Shown here piece by piece: positions 42,357 to 55,462 of a stretch of 64,000 bases of DNA. Both the position numbers and the translations under genes were made by a program. The stretch is from Gaeumannomyces sp. JS-464 (Eukaryota > Ascomycota > Sordariomycetes > Magnaporthales > Magnaporthaceae). Location: contig NGZR01000004.1 in assembly GCA_002197995.1 (NCBI GenBank), positions 5,084,001 to 5,148,000 on the forward strand, given 5' to 3'. Numbering within the stretch: position 1 is the stretch's first letter; each line of letters starts with the position of its first letter. The notes beneath the pieces were generated by a model. It worked only from the letters and a program-made list of their open reading frames with translations. It did no database searches and was not told the origin of the DNA.

Positions 42357-45300
42357 CAATGCAAAGCGCCGCCGTTGCGATGGTGGTGTAAGACCGGAAA
42401 CCTACCAACCGCCCGCCGCCTGTCGACTACCGGCGCGGGGGATGGGGACGAAAGGAGAAAAAAAAAATTGATAAAAGAATAAAAGCGGCTGGGAGACCGG
42501 GTGCGGCAAAGCGGGAGCTAGGTTGGTAGGAGCCGCCGTTCTGCTGGATATTTTGGATATAATTTTCTTCCTGGCCCCTTGTTTTCTCAGTTCCCCCGTC
42601 TCGCCTTCCCGCCCGAACAAAACGAAACGGTTGGTCCTTGGCTGCTGGGAGTGGCGCGCTTCAGCGGTGGAAAAAGAGGTCGATCAAGCGCGCAGTCTCG
42701 CCAACCTGCAGTCTCTAGCTCGGGCCCCGGCAGTCGTCCGATGATGATTCGGTTTGATTGGGGACACGCGAAACGCAGCGCTTGTTTCCTCGGTTGGCCG
42801 TCGTGCGTGCGTATGCTGCTGTATGGTAGGGGAAAGAGGCATCAAAAATGGAGGCTTCGGAACCATTTGAGTTGTCCGGGGCACCCATCCTAGGTGTATT
42901 GTTTTCCCATGGCTGCCATGCCCTGCCCTTGCCCCTTTTTTTTCAGCTTGACTGGGTTGTCCGTTGCAATTTTTTTTTTTTTTTTCTTTTGCTAGCTAGC
43001 TGCCCTCTTTGCTGCCTCCTCCTTGCCCTTGCTCCCTGCTGCTTTTGTACCCCTTCCCCCTTTTTGCACCCTTGCCCCGTTCAACGGTTTGTGTGCGTTG
43101 CTTGACATGTTCTCGGGCACCCCTGGCGCGCGGGACGTCTCCGCCGCCGGCGACCCCCAGGTCCAGGGCGCTTGTCCTTGCTAGGGACACCGTTGCACGG
43201 GCTCCCGCATGCACCGCCCCCACCTTGCAACTCGTGGTTTGCTGCGCACCGTCGGGGCTTGCTGCCCACCGCCTGGCAACCTGCGTGTGGGCTGCTTTGT
43301 TACGGATCAATTGTGTTTGCTGCCCGCTGCCGCTGCCAGGAAGACTGGCGCCATCAAGGGATGTCGCCACGTTACGTTGCGCTAAAGCGGTGCCGGCCAA
43401 TCTCAGGGAACACAAACGTGGGCACGTAACAAAGAGTACGCCCGAGATAATCAAAACCTCGAGCCTTGGACAGTGGCCAGCCCAATTGCCCGAAGCCGAT
43501 CCAGCTCGTTTCGGGGCTGGCCATCGCAGTGGCCTATTTCCGGTCCGGGGATGGCCCCAGCCCCAGCCCCAGCTAGAGATTGGACTGCCAGACTAGCAGG
43601 AAGATGGGAAAGATTGAGTTTCGCTGGCATTGCATTGGCATTGTAGCATTGTGCTGATGTTTTTGGTTAGGTTCGTTTCCCTCGTTCTCTGGCGGGAACG
43701 GCCGCCTGGGTTTTGTTCTTTTTTTTCTTCGGGCGAAAAATCCAAGTTGGCTCGGCCTCCCAAGGTGGGCGCAACGCAACAAGGGACACGACTCGGCCTC
43801 GACCTGCACGCCAGACAAACGACAAATGAACCAAGGGCCTGTATGGTGAGGGCCCCACCCCGTGGCGCTTCGAGTCAGGGTGCCTCACCGTGGTCTGGGC
43901 GGGGCGAGGTTTCCGATTTCCGGTGCTTGTCACGTCACCAGTCACTTTGTGCTAGAAGGAAAACCAATTCCATTTGTTTCGCCGGCGTTTTGCTGCAAGG
44001 AATCGAATGCTTGCCACATCCCACGCCTCCGACTCGGTGCTGCTGCGTCCCGGTTGCTTGGTTGCATTAATGCGTGTGCCGCCAACTGCACACACACACA
44101 TACACACGCGACCGGTGAACCAAGGGCGTCTTTGACAAGCGCAGATCGCTGCAGTTGGTCGCGGTGCTTTTTTTTTTTTCTTTTTTTTTCTGCTCGGCAG
44201 TCTTGTTCGTTGCTCCCTTGCCTTGTTGGGCTCATGGCGTTTTTGTCCATTTTAGGGAAGGAGGGAACCTTACGTAACACAGACGCCAGCACCAACCAGT
44301 CGAGGTGCCTCCTAGCACAAAGCACTGAAGCCAAGGCATGGATTGACGTTCCAGGCCTCCTTTTCTTTTCCCCTTTTAGCTGCGGAGAGCATCGTCAGGT
44401 GATTTGTGCGCAGCTGAGTCCCCCTTCATTGGACCGCAACACCCACGGAGTCACCAACCTGCATCGCTGCACAGAGTCCTGATGCACATCGCTGGGTGAG
44501 CACACAAGTCTCCATGTTGCCCACTATTATGTGCTGTAGTGCAGGTTCCATTGTCAGCACCTTCTTCTTCAGCCCGCGTGCCTGCCACCTGCAGCTTTGC
44601 GGTCCCCAGAGCGGGGCCGCTCTACCGGTTGCGCCGATTGCAATTGGCCGCACACTCCACTCCATTCCCCATTGGCTGTTGCGGCTTTCCCCATCAGCCA
44701 AGTCGGATCGATTGGATGATTTCTTATTCCTCTCATTATTTTTTTTTCTTTTTTCTTTTTCTGCCTGTTGGCGGCGCACGCACAGTTTCGCCCGTCGGTC
44801 CAAACGCCAACGTCCCCAGAACGACATGGATTCCATGTCCTGTACGTGGCCGGCCCTTTGCGCGGGATTGTCCGCCAACAGCGACGCTTCGTCTGCAGCA
44901 GTCCATTCGTCGCCGAATGGTCCCCCACCCTGCTTATCTGACGGACTCCACGGCCTCGTGCCCACATGGGATCAAGGCACGTACCTATCATAGCTCGGCA
45001 CAGGCAGCAGCAAGTGGCGCTTGGCCTGCCTTGGTGTTGGTGCCGACGGTGGCTTGGTCGCTGGTTGTCCGGCTTACTATGTATGCCAGTCCTGAGCCTT
45101 GACCCCGACCCCGACCTCGACCCTCGCTTCCTGGACCGGGCGTCTGCCGCTAGCACCGAATCCGAGGCAGCGAGGCTCGCGTTGCCATCACGGCCGTGCC
45201 CCTCGAGCATGTTTCGGCCGCCGACGGCCGACCCTCTGGCCGGGTCCCCCCCGGCCCCATCATCCATCCCTCCACCTTACTAACACACACGTAAGAGAGA

Positions 45301-46713
45301 GAGAGAGAGGCTCTTCTGCCCACGTGCAGTAGCATCAAATACCAGATACGGCTCGTTTATCCAACACACCTGCCCGCCCCATGGCTAGCGTGGCGGGTGT
45401 GCCACTGCGCCTATGTACGCCTGTCTACATGCTGTACAGTGCGCCTGCTTTTGTGGGGGCCCGAAGGGGTGGTGTCGTGGGTGTGTCGTGAGTGTCTCGT
45501 TCGTCTGGCTCCACCGCCGTCCGAATCGGCGGATCGCATCGGACAAGTTTCCCAGTCAAGCCGGCTCGCCCGCCCATCGAATTCTTCTCCCGCCCAATGT
45601 CGTCCCCCGAACCGGCTCCCTGGCCCCCATCCCGGGGGGGCTCTTCATCTGGCCGACCGGGATCCGCCCCGCAGTGTTGCTATGGTTCGCTGGCTCGAAA
45701 TCGACGTGTGGGGGAAGGTCGCTCTCTGCTGCCGCCCGCACGCGCTGGCTTATTCGGCTTTGTTGCTTTTGCGACATGGATGATGGCGCACCCGTGGGAC
45801 CGGTGGGCGTGTGGGCTCACCCGACCTTGTGCTCGATCTGGGTTTCCAATAATATCCAAAAGAGGTTGCATGCACCCTCAGCGCCGGACCAACAGCTGCA
45901 CCGCGAAGGAGGGTGGCTGCCTCCTCCCTGGTGATGATGCAGCGCCGGCCCACATTCTGCTGGTCTGTATGCCCACATCCAGACAACCGCCTAGCGCGCG
46001 GTGTGCTGGCAGCCAGAGCCGCCCTCCCCTCTTCTCGCCGTTCTGCCATGCCATGGCCCATCACCATTGGGCCCTCCCAGGAGCGAGATGCGTCGGGGCC
46101 CTGGCCGTCGGCAACGCCACCGGGACATTCGGGCGTCGAGGCAAGGCTCCTGCTATCGCGCCTGTCGAGAGGAGGAGCTGGGAGCGGACTGCCTTGGTGG
46201 GCCGAATGGGACCCGAGAACGTAATCGTATGTTTCCATCTTTGGGCCTGCTGGACCTGGCCCTTCCGCTTGAACCATCCGTCGATAATAAGGGAACGAAA
46301 TCCCGTGGGTCGTCTCGAGATTCGTGGTCCGAGACGACACTCTCACACGAAGCAGGCCTGACCCTACCTCGCCATCCACCGGCCCCCCCCTTATTCCCAT
46401 TTTACCACAGCTCGCCCCCCTCGTGGCAACCCAGCCCAAATTAGTCGTGCTTGCGTCTCATTGTTGAAATCACCCTCGCTCCCACCTTGGCTGTCGGTCG
46501 TAAAACGTCGCAGCAAGTCGAGCAAGATCCAGAGGACGGTCAAAGTTTAGCAACATCCTGCGCTTGGGGTCTCCCCTGTGCAGCGAGCAACGCACCCGTC
46601 CTCAACGACTGGGAAAGCGCGCACACACCCATACACACACGCACCACACACACCCACACACACACACTCACACGCGCGCTCTCTCTCGCACGCACACACA
46701 CCCATAGACAAAA
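42357..46713. promoter_or_regulatory. 4.4-kb divergent intergenic region between LaeA-like gene and PKS
   Basis: No convincing gene on either strand in this unusually long space. It holds T runs (42971-42985, 44168-44188), a (GA)n run near 45295 and, directly ahead of the PKS start, a CA-rich tract from about 46621 to 46708. It must contain the promoters of both genes. Frames up to 289 codons on the plus strand at 45.5-46.4 kb lack protein character. Confidence 0.55.
46621..46708 (+). repeat. CA/CT-rich tract in PKS 5' leader
   Basis: Imperfect (CA)n interrupted by CC and CT steps, ending six bases before the PKS ATG at 46714. It probably lies in the 5' untranslated region. Confidence 0.75.
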
Positions 46714-49700
46714 ATGGACGAGCCCATTGCCGTCATCGGCCTAGACGCCAGGTTCCCCGGCGACGGGGACACCGCGAGCGCTTCTACAAGTTTCTGCTCG
46801 CCGGCCGGTCGGCCCGGACGGAGATCCCTCCGGACCGGTACAACGCAGACTCCTTCTGGCACCCATCCAGTGATAGGAGCGGTATTGTGCGTTTTACTCC
46901 TTGTTTTTGTTTCTTCCTGTCGTTGTTTTTCTCATCCCACATTAGCCAGGAAAAATGGTTTTTTGTCTGTTGTTTTGCTGACAGACATGGGCGAGTTAGG
47001 TCAGGGCAAAGACGGCACACTTCCTCAAGGGCAGCATATCGGCCTTCGATGCCCCGTTCTTCTCCATTACCCCCGCTGAGGCGTCCGCAATGGACCCTCA
47101 GCAGCGTGGTATGCTGGAGGCGGTGTACAAAGCGCTAGAAAATGGTGAGTCTTGCCCCGGAAGTCCCGCACTAGCCTCTTGACAAGGGCGTCGGAGACTA
47201 TCTCCCGCCCCAGTCATGTCGATTAGCGAGCCGGCGATCTTCAGCTAACACGCCCGAATGCAGCCGGGATACCGCTAGAGAAGGCAGCGGGGACGCAGAC
47301 GGGCGTCTACGTCGGCTGCATGTACTCGGATTATGACCGGATGACGCTGAAGGACCTCGACGTCCCGTCCAAGTACTCAACCCTGGGCAGCGTCGCCAGC
47401 ATGCTTAGCAATCGCGTGTCCTGGTGCTTCAACCTCAGGGGCCCGAGCATGACGATCGACACTGCGTGCTCGAGCAGCCTTGTCGCCCTGCATCAGGCCT
47501 GCAACTCGCTCAAGCTGCGAGAGGCGTCTATGGTATGTCTTGTCGGCGGAATCATTCGGACGGAGCACACGCCCTAACTGCTGGGACCAAAACAGGCTGT
47601 GGTTGGCGGTTGCAACCTTATAATTTCGCCCGAATTTTCCCAGCTGCTCGACGCAGGCGGCGTTCTGGGGCCCGATGGCGTGTCGTACAGCTTTGACTCC
47701 CGAGGAAACGGCTACTCGCGTGGTGAGGGCTTCGGTGTGGTTATCCTCAAGCGTGTGTCCGACGCCATCCGCGATGGCGATGTGATCCGCGCCGTAATTC
47801 GCAACACCGGGTCAAACCAGGACGGCAGGTCGCCCGTCATAACGGCGCCGAGCAAGGCCGCCCAGGTGGACCTCATCAAGCGCGTTTACGCTGGCGCCGG
47901 GCTTGACCCCTCGGTTACGCGCTTTTTTGAAGCCCACGGCACGGGCACCGCGGTGGGTGACCCGATCGAGGCTGGCGCCATCGGGCAGATGTTCTCGAGC
48001 TACCGCTCGCCGGACGCGCCGCTTTACGTGGGCGCGCTCAAGAGCAACGTCGGGCACCTTGAGGGCGCCGCGGGCGTCGCCGCCGTCATCAAGGGCGTGC
48101 TGACGCTCGAGCGCGGCGTCATCCCCGCAAATACGTGGTTCGAGAAGCGCAACCCCAAGATCCTGGACGAGTGGAATCTCCAGTTCCCGACGGCGCCTGT
48201 GGCGTGGCCGCAGCGCGGACTGCGCCGCATGTCCATCAACTCGTTTGGCGTCGGCGGCAGCAACGCCCACGTCGTCATGGACGACGCCCTGAACTTCCTG
48301 GCGCAGCACCACATGTCTGGCTGCCACCGCACCATCGCCTCCCCGGTCGTGCCCGCCGCCGCCGTCCCCACCGTCGTCGTCTCTCGCCCGCCTCAGCGTG
48401 GGCTGGCAGCACTGCGGGACGAGGAGGATGCCGGGTCTGCCACCTCTGCTGCCTCTGTGGCTCCCGGGTCGGACTCGGGCATCGACCTCACCGACAACGA
48501 ATCCACGTCCGGGTCCAAATCGCCTGCAGGCTCGCGCTCACCAGTCCTGGCTGCTGCGGACGCGCCCGTATCCACCACACAAGTGGCGGCTACCGGGCCG
48601 CAAGAGGGAAGCAGCCAGGAGCCCCTGCTGTTCGTCTTCTCGGCCTACGACCAGGAAGGCGTGGCGCGCGTGCAGGGCCAGATCAAGGACTACGTCGCGT
48701 CCGCACCCAAGAGGACCTGCCGCAGCCCCACCGCACGATCGTCGCGATACCCGACGTCGTCGCCCGGGAGCAACCGCGACGTGCTTGTGGCGGACCTGAG
48801 CTACACACTTGCCTGCCGGAGAACGCGGCACGGCTGGAGGGCGTGCACGACGGCGAGGTCACGCAGGGAGCTCCTGACGTCGCTCCAGTCCAAGCCAATC
48901 GTCACCAGGGCGGCCACGGACCCGCGCCTCGCTTTTGTCTTCACGGGCCAGGGCGCCCAGTGGCCGTCGATGGGCAGGCGGCTGATCTGGACCTACTCTG
49001 CCTTCCGGGAGAGCGTGTATGCGGCAGATGAGTACCTCAACAGCCTGGGGTGCCCGTGGTCGCTGACCTACGAGCTGTGCAAGAACAAGGAAAGCTCCAG
49101 GATTGACGATGCCGAATTTAGCCAGCCGATTTGCACGGCGGTGCAGGTCGCGCTGGTCGACCTGCTGAGGACCTGGAAGGTGCGCCCGCACGCCGTTGTC
49201 GGCCATTCGTCGGGCGAGATTGCTGCGGCCTACGCGGCGGGGCAGCTGTCCCGCGAGTCGGCTTGGCGCATCGCCTACCACCGCGGCAGGCTCTCCAAGG
49301 GGCTGATCCGGGCGGAGCGCCTGGCGTCGACTGGCGGCAGCCAAGACGAGCAGCAGAAACCGAGGCCCAAGACGGGCATGGCAGCTGTTGGTCTCGACAA
49401 GGAGAAGACCATGGCGGCCATCAAGCGCGTCGACGCCATGATGGACCACGGGACCCTGGAGATTGCGTGCCTCAACAGCCAAGACAGCATCACGGTCAGC
49501 GGCGATGTTGGGAAGCTGGACGCGCTGGTGGAGCTGCTCAAGAACGAGAAGGTCTTTGCCAGGAGGCTCAACGTCGAGATCGCGTACCACTCGCGCCACA
49601 TGAGGCCCATCGTCGAGGACTACCGGCGGTACATGGGCGACATCTCCAGCGATCTGCCTGTGCAAGAACAGCAGACACCCGTGTACTTCTCGTCGCTCGA

Positions 49701-52700
49701 GGGCGGACTCATCCCCACGTCGCGGCTGCAGAGCCCAGACTACTGGGTCGACAATCTCGTCTCTCCCGTCAGGTTCCACGAAGCCGTCACCCAGCTGCTC
49801 CAGAGCGACCTCAACAGCGGCAGCCTGGGCCACGGAAAGGAGCAGATCACCGACATTCTCGAGATTGGCCCCCACAGCGCCCTCAGGGGTCCTCTCCGGA
49901 GCATCATCCAGCAGGCCCGTGGCGCGGCGGCCTCCAAGGTCGGCTACGAGACGGTCCTGAAGCGCAACGAGTCCGCCGTGGACACGTCGCTCAGCGCAGT
50001 CGGCACGCTCTTCTGCCGCGGGTTGCCCGTCGACCTCGCCGCCGTGAACAGGCAGCGGCCGGCGGCGGCGGGGCGCCTCCCTGCCAATGGCGCCGAGGGC
50101 GACCCGGTAAAAATGCTTACGGACCTGCCGGCTTACCCCTTCAACCACGCCAAGGAGTACTGGCTCGAGAGCAGGCTGAGCCGCAACCACCGCTTCAGGC
50201 ACGCCCCTCGCCACGAGCTGCTGGGCGCGCCCGTGCCGGGGTGGAACCGCCACGGCAACGCCGTCTGGCGCAACTACATCAGGCGGTCGGAGAACGCCTG
50301 GGTCGAGGACCACCGCGTCGGGACCGACGTGCTGTACCCGGCCGCGGGATGCTGGTCATGGCGATCGAGGCAAGCCGCCAGGTTGCTGCGCTGGAAGCTG
50401 CGGAAAACAAGACCCAGGCTGCCGTTTCCGGCTTCAGGTTTAGCCAGGTTTCGTTCCACACTGCCCTTCTGGTTCCCGACACGGACCTTGGCGTCGAGTC
50501 GCACTTCTTCCTCCGGCCGTCGCGCGAGGCCGGCCGTGAGAAGGGCTGGAGCGAGTTCCAGCTGTGGACCTGCGAGGGCGACGACTGGAGGGAGCACTGC
50601 CGCGGCTTCGTCCGCACCGAGTACAGCAAAGACGGCGGGCCCGCCGCCCCCACGTCTGCTAACGGCCGGGCCGTCCTCGAGGAGGCGCAGCAGCACTGCA
50701 CGTCCAAGGTGCACGCCGCGAAGCTCTACCGCGTATTTGCGGATATCGGCCTCGGGTTCGGGCCTACCTTCCAGACCCTCAAGGATCTCAAGCTCTCCGG
50801 CAACAGGGTGCTCGCCCAGGCGGACTCGCTGGTGTCCAAGATCCGCAGGGCCGCGCCGCTCCAGTACCTGCAGCCGCACATGGTCCACCCCACCACACTC
50901 GACGCGGTGATCCAGGCCGGCCTCGTGCCCCTCCTTGACCTTGGGGCCGCTTCTTCAGGCCGCGGCGTCAAGGAGACGTGCGTCCCTATCCATGCAAGCG
51001 AACTCTGGATCTCGGCCGCCGACGAGGGGAGCGGCGGTGTCCCGAACCTGCACGACTCTTCGTACATAATATCGGCGCAGTCCAAGCCTAGCCCGGGCTA
51101 CAAGGATGCGCGGGCGTCCATTACTGCGCTGCACGCCGAAACTCACCTCCCTGTGGTCACGATCAAGGGGCTGGTGTTCAAGGCCCTGCCGGGCACTGGC
51201 GGTCAGGGTCGGCTCGAGGGCGTCCACCGCCCGGCGTTGGCTCTGCAGTGGAAGCCCGATCCTACTCTTTTGAACGCGGCCCAGGCCGCCCGCGTGTTTG
51301 GCTTCCCGGAATCCGAGAAGGACAACGACGTGTCGCTGGCCATCAAGGGCATGGCCGACTGCGAGGCGCTCGCGGTGCTTTACATGCGCCAGTTCCTCAA
51401 GTCGCTCAAGGAGGGCGAGATTGACGATGCAGTGGCACCACAAGCACTACGTCTCGTGGATGCGCGATGTGGTCGCAGCCTCGCCGGTGCAAGCTGCCAT
51501 CAGCGAAATACCCGAGCTGGAAGCTCGCGTCGCGGGCACGCCCGAGGGCAAGCTGGTGACAGTAGTCGGCCGCAACCTGTCTGGCAATGCTGCTGGGCGT
51601 GACGGAGCCCCTGGACGTCGTGTTCGGCGACCGCGCCGCCGAGAACGTGTACCGCTACTCGGAGGGCTCGCGCCGCTGCGCGGCGCAGCTGTGTTCCTAT
51701 CTTGACGCACTAGCGCACAGGAACCCCAAGATGAAGATCCTCGAGGTCGGCAGCGGCACGGGCGGCACAACGGGCCCCGTCCTGAACACGCTCGCCAACA
51801 TCGCCGACGGCACGAGGCGGTTCGGGCACTACGACTTTACCGACATCTCGCCCAGCTTCTTCGAGCACGCGCACGAGGCGTTCAAGGACCACGAGGAGAA
51901 CATGAGCTACCGGATCCTCAACATCGACAAACGACCCGCCGAGCAGGGGTTCGAGGCTGGGTCTTATGACCTCGTCCTGGCGGCCAACGTGCTGCATGCC
52001 ACCAAGGACATGGAGCGCACGCTCACCAACGTCCGCAGGCTGCTCAAGCCCGGCGGCAAGCTGCTCGTGCTCGAGCTCACCAACCCGGACGTCTCTTTCG
52101 GCGCCTTTTGCTTCGGCGTCCTCCCTGGCTGGTGGCTCTCCGAGGACGGCCGCAAGGGCGGGCCCCTGATGCCCGTCGATGGCTGGCGATCGACCCTTGG
52201 GCGGGTTGGGTTCAGCGGCCTTGATGCCGTCTTCAACGACTTCCCCAACTCGGAGTACACGACCAGCTCCACCCTGGTGTCGACTGCGCTGCCGCCTGTT
52301 GACGCGACCGAAGGCGCTACCGACGAGTCCGCCGTGGCACCGAAGCAGCAGCCGTCAGTGTTCATACTGGTCGACGTCGCGCCGTCGGCTCTACAGATCC
52401 ACGTTGCCGATACCCTGTCTACCGCGCTTTCCAACCAAGGCGCTGTGGTGAGGACTACCACCATCACAGGCACGAAGGGCCTCCAGGTCGACGGCGCCAT
52501 GTGCATCGCCCTTACGGAGCTGGACTCGCCTGCACTCAGGGACATGAGCGAGGCGGTCTTCACGGCCCTCAGGAGCCTGACCAGCCGCTGCAAGGAGCTG
52601 GTCTGGCTCGGCCGCGGCGGCGCCGGGCTCGTGGCGGACCCGCACCACGAGCTGGTCACTGGTCTTGCCAGGACCGTGCGGGGCGAGGGCAGGCCCGGCG

Positions 52701-54922
52701 GCCGGGGGGCGCTCCAGTTCGTCACCGTCTCGTTCGCCGAGAGCGAGAGCCAAGACACCATCGTCGAGAAGACCCTGCAGATCCTGGCGCAGAACAAGGC
52801 CACCACGGACATGCAGCCTGACAACCAATTCAGGGTCGCAGACGGCATCGTGTACGTGCCTAGGCTGGTCGAGGCGACGCACCTCGTGCGCCACATGCAT
52901 GCCGCCAGGACGCCGGCGGCGGCGGAGGACTTGGGCGAGGAGGACTCGTCGTCGCTGAGCGAGGCCGAGGCCACGGCGCTTGGGCGCCTGGCGGCCTGGA
53001 CGGCGCTGCGGGAGATGGATACGGTCCGGGACGGCGACGTCGTCCTCATCCACGCCGCGTCCGCGTCCCGGAGTGAGGCTTCAGCCACCCAGGCCGCGGT
53101 GCAGATCGCACGCCACCACGGCGCCGAGGTCTTTGTGGCCGTCGAGGCCGCCGCCGCCGCCTGGGGCGCCCAGGGGGCCGAGGCGTACGGGCTCGCTGCC
53201 GACCATGTCCTGTCCAGCGACGAGTCGCTCAGCTCCGTCGTCAAAGACCGCACTGGCGGCCGCGGCGCCAACATTGTGCTTGAGGTGTCTCCGTCCGACC
53301 AAGAGGCCAGGCAGGTGCTCCTAGACTGCGTCGCGACGTTTGGGCGGTTCGTGGACATCCTGCCCGCGAGGGACATCGAGGACGGCAGCAGCCAGCAGCA
53401 GCAAACGGCCGTCGTAGGTCGGAGCAACGTTCGCCTCGACACCGTCGACGTCGAGGGTCTCGTCTCGGCAGACCTCGAGGGAGCGCGCTACATGCTTGAA
53501 CGGGCCATTGCATTCTTCGAGGCCCGGCCACAGCAGTGGCCCATGTCGCCAACCGAGGGAGAAGCCACCATAGCGACCAAACCGTCCGCCCGGGTCTCGG
53601 AGGCGCTTGGACGGCTCCTGCGAGACGCGACAATGACGGTGACGACCCCGACTACGACAATTAGCCACCACACCGACAGCGTCGCTGAGCTCAAGTTCAA
53701 GGCCGACGCGTCCTACGTCATTGCCGGCGGCGCAGGTGGCGCCGGCCGGTCTGTGGCGCGGTGGATGGCGGCGCGTGGCGCCAGGCACATAATCCTGCTG
53801 TCACGCAGCGGTTCTGCCAGCGCCGAGGCGCGGGAGCTCGTCGCGGAGCTGCAGGGCGTGTGCGAGCAGGCCGTTGCGCTCGCGTGCGACATCACGGACC
53901 CGGCGGCCGTGCGGCGCGTGGTGGACGAGTGCCGGCCCACCATGCCGCCCATCCGCGGCTGCGTCCAGGGCGCCATGGTGCTCAACGACAAGAAGTTCGC
54001 CGACATGTCGTTCGCCGAGTGGAACGCCGCGGTCCGCCCCAAGGTCGACGGCTCGCTGAATCTGGTCGAGGGCCTGGGCGGCCAGCAGCAGCAGCTCGAC
54101 TTCTTCGTCATGCTTTCGTCCTTTGTCGGCCTCATCGGCGGCGCCGAGCAGGCCAACTACGCGGCCGGCGGCACGTTCCAGGACGCGCTGGCGCGCAGCC
54201 TCACGGCGGCGTCGTCGCGGCAGAAGGACGGGAAGAAGGGGGCCGTCTTTGTCTCGCTGGACCTGCCGGTGCTGCAGGACGTCGGGTTCGTGGCCGAGAA
54301 GCCCGAGCTCATGGAGCAGCTCCGGGCCGCGGGCTGGCCGTACATGGACGAGGACGAGTTCCTCGCCACGCTCGAGCTCTACTGCCTGGCGGAGCCGCTG
54401 CGGCGGCGGCAACAGTCTGACAGTGTGGATGTGGATGTGGACGCGGACGTTGCGCGGGCGCAGGTGGCGCCGCGCGTGTGGCTGGCCACGGACACGATGG
54501 ACGAGGGCTTCGAGGCGCCGTCTTGGGTGCGGGACCCGCTGTTCTCGCACCTGCGCGAGCGGCGGGACCAGAAGGGGTCGTCGTCGTCGGGCGGCAGCAA
54601 CAACAACAGCAGCAGGAAGGACAAGGAGGCGGCGGCGCTCCTGGCGGCGGCGACGTCGCGAGCCGAGGCCGAGGCGGTGGCGCTCGAGGCGTTCCTGCTC
54701 AAGCTGTCGCGCGTGCTGAGCGTGGAGCTGTCCAACCTGGACGGGGCGCGGCCGCTGCACGCGTACGGGGTCGACTCGCTCATCTCGGTCAGCCTCCGGA
54801 CCTGGCTCGGCAAGGAGCTGGGCGCGGAGCTGTCCGTGTTTGAGATGACGGACCGGCCGAGCATCGATGCGCTGGCGGCGCTGGTGGCGGAGCGGAGCAG
54901 GCTTGTGCCCAAGTTTGCGTGA
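46714..54922 (+). CDS. Reducing type I polyketide synthase, KS-AT-DH-cMT-ER0-KR-ACP
   Basis: Introns: 46882 to about 46984-47000, 47144-47263 and 47533-47595; the main exon runs from 47596 to the TGA at 54920. [21 protein letters not shown], active Cys in [19 protein letters not shown] and [58 protein letters not shown] and [15 protein letters not shown]. c[18 protein letters not shown] and [18 protein letters not shown], apparently intact. ER: only the nucleotide-binding half remains ([20 protein letters not shown]) and lacks [23 protein letters not shown] with Ser/Tyr in [39 protein letters not shown]. There is no thioesterase. Frame changes are needed near 46776, 47010, 50347, 51427 and 51590. 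The product should be a methylated polyketide with alkenes unless a separate ER acts. Confidence 0.9.
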
Positions 54923-55462
54923 TTTTGGTGGTTGGGAGATTTTTTTTTTGTGTTCCTTTTGGTCAGTGGCTCGGCGTTTTTGGGGGGCGATGTTTTTTAC
55001 GGAGTTTTCTTGGGTCGGTGGGAGGCATTGAGCGTTGCCATTTCTTTCATCTTCTTTTGTTCTTTCTTTCCCCCCCCCCCCCCCCCCCCCCTTTTCTCTC
55101 CCTCTTTTCTTCATTCTCGAACCTACCCACCCAGAGAGCGAAGCGCGGCTGCAGGGTCTAATAGTATTCCATATTCATTTTCATAGGCGTTATCTCTCCG
55201 CTTTAATCTCAATGCAGCCCGTCTTGGGTTTAGGCAGCATGACTCGGCACTTGTTTCCCACATGACCCGGCTTAAAACCATTACGCCTTGTGCCGATCAT
55301 GTAGATGAGGCGGCCTATTGCAGCGCAAGCTGGCGGGCGTCTACCCCAGGATCGCTGCTGTGCAATATGCCACGATTATAGCACACTGTCAACCCTCGCA
55401 CACATCCGCATCCCATCTCATCCCATAAAAAAAAATCCCACACCCGCTTCTCCCCTCCAAGC
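54923..55462. other. Intergenic between convergent genes, with C22 tract
   Basis: Contains a T run soon after the PKS stop and an uninterrupted C run at 55070-55091. No gene seen. Likely the 3' untranslated regions of the PKS and the Sur7-type gene. Confidence 0.65.
55070..55091. repeat. C22 homopolymer
   Basis: About twenty-two uninterrupted C in the 3' flank of the PKS, set in a CTTTCTTTC pyrimidine context. Confidence 0.9.

Noticed and set aside
45492..46361. 289-codon plus-strand frame between the LaeA-like gene and the PKS
   Set aside because: Overlaps equally long frames in other phases, with Ser/Pro/Arg composition typical of GC-rich non-coding DNA here.
53801..55114. 437-codon minus-strand frame opposite the PKS KR-ACP region
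   Set aside because: Arg/His/Leu-rich antisense shadow of a high-GC coding exon.
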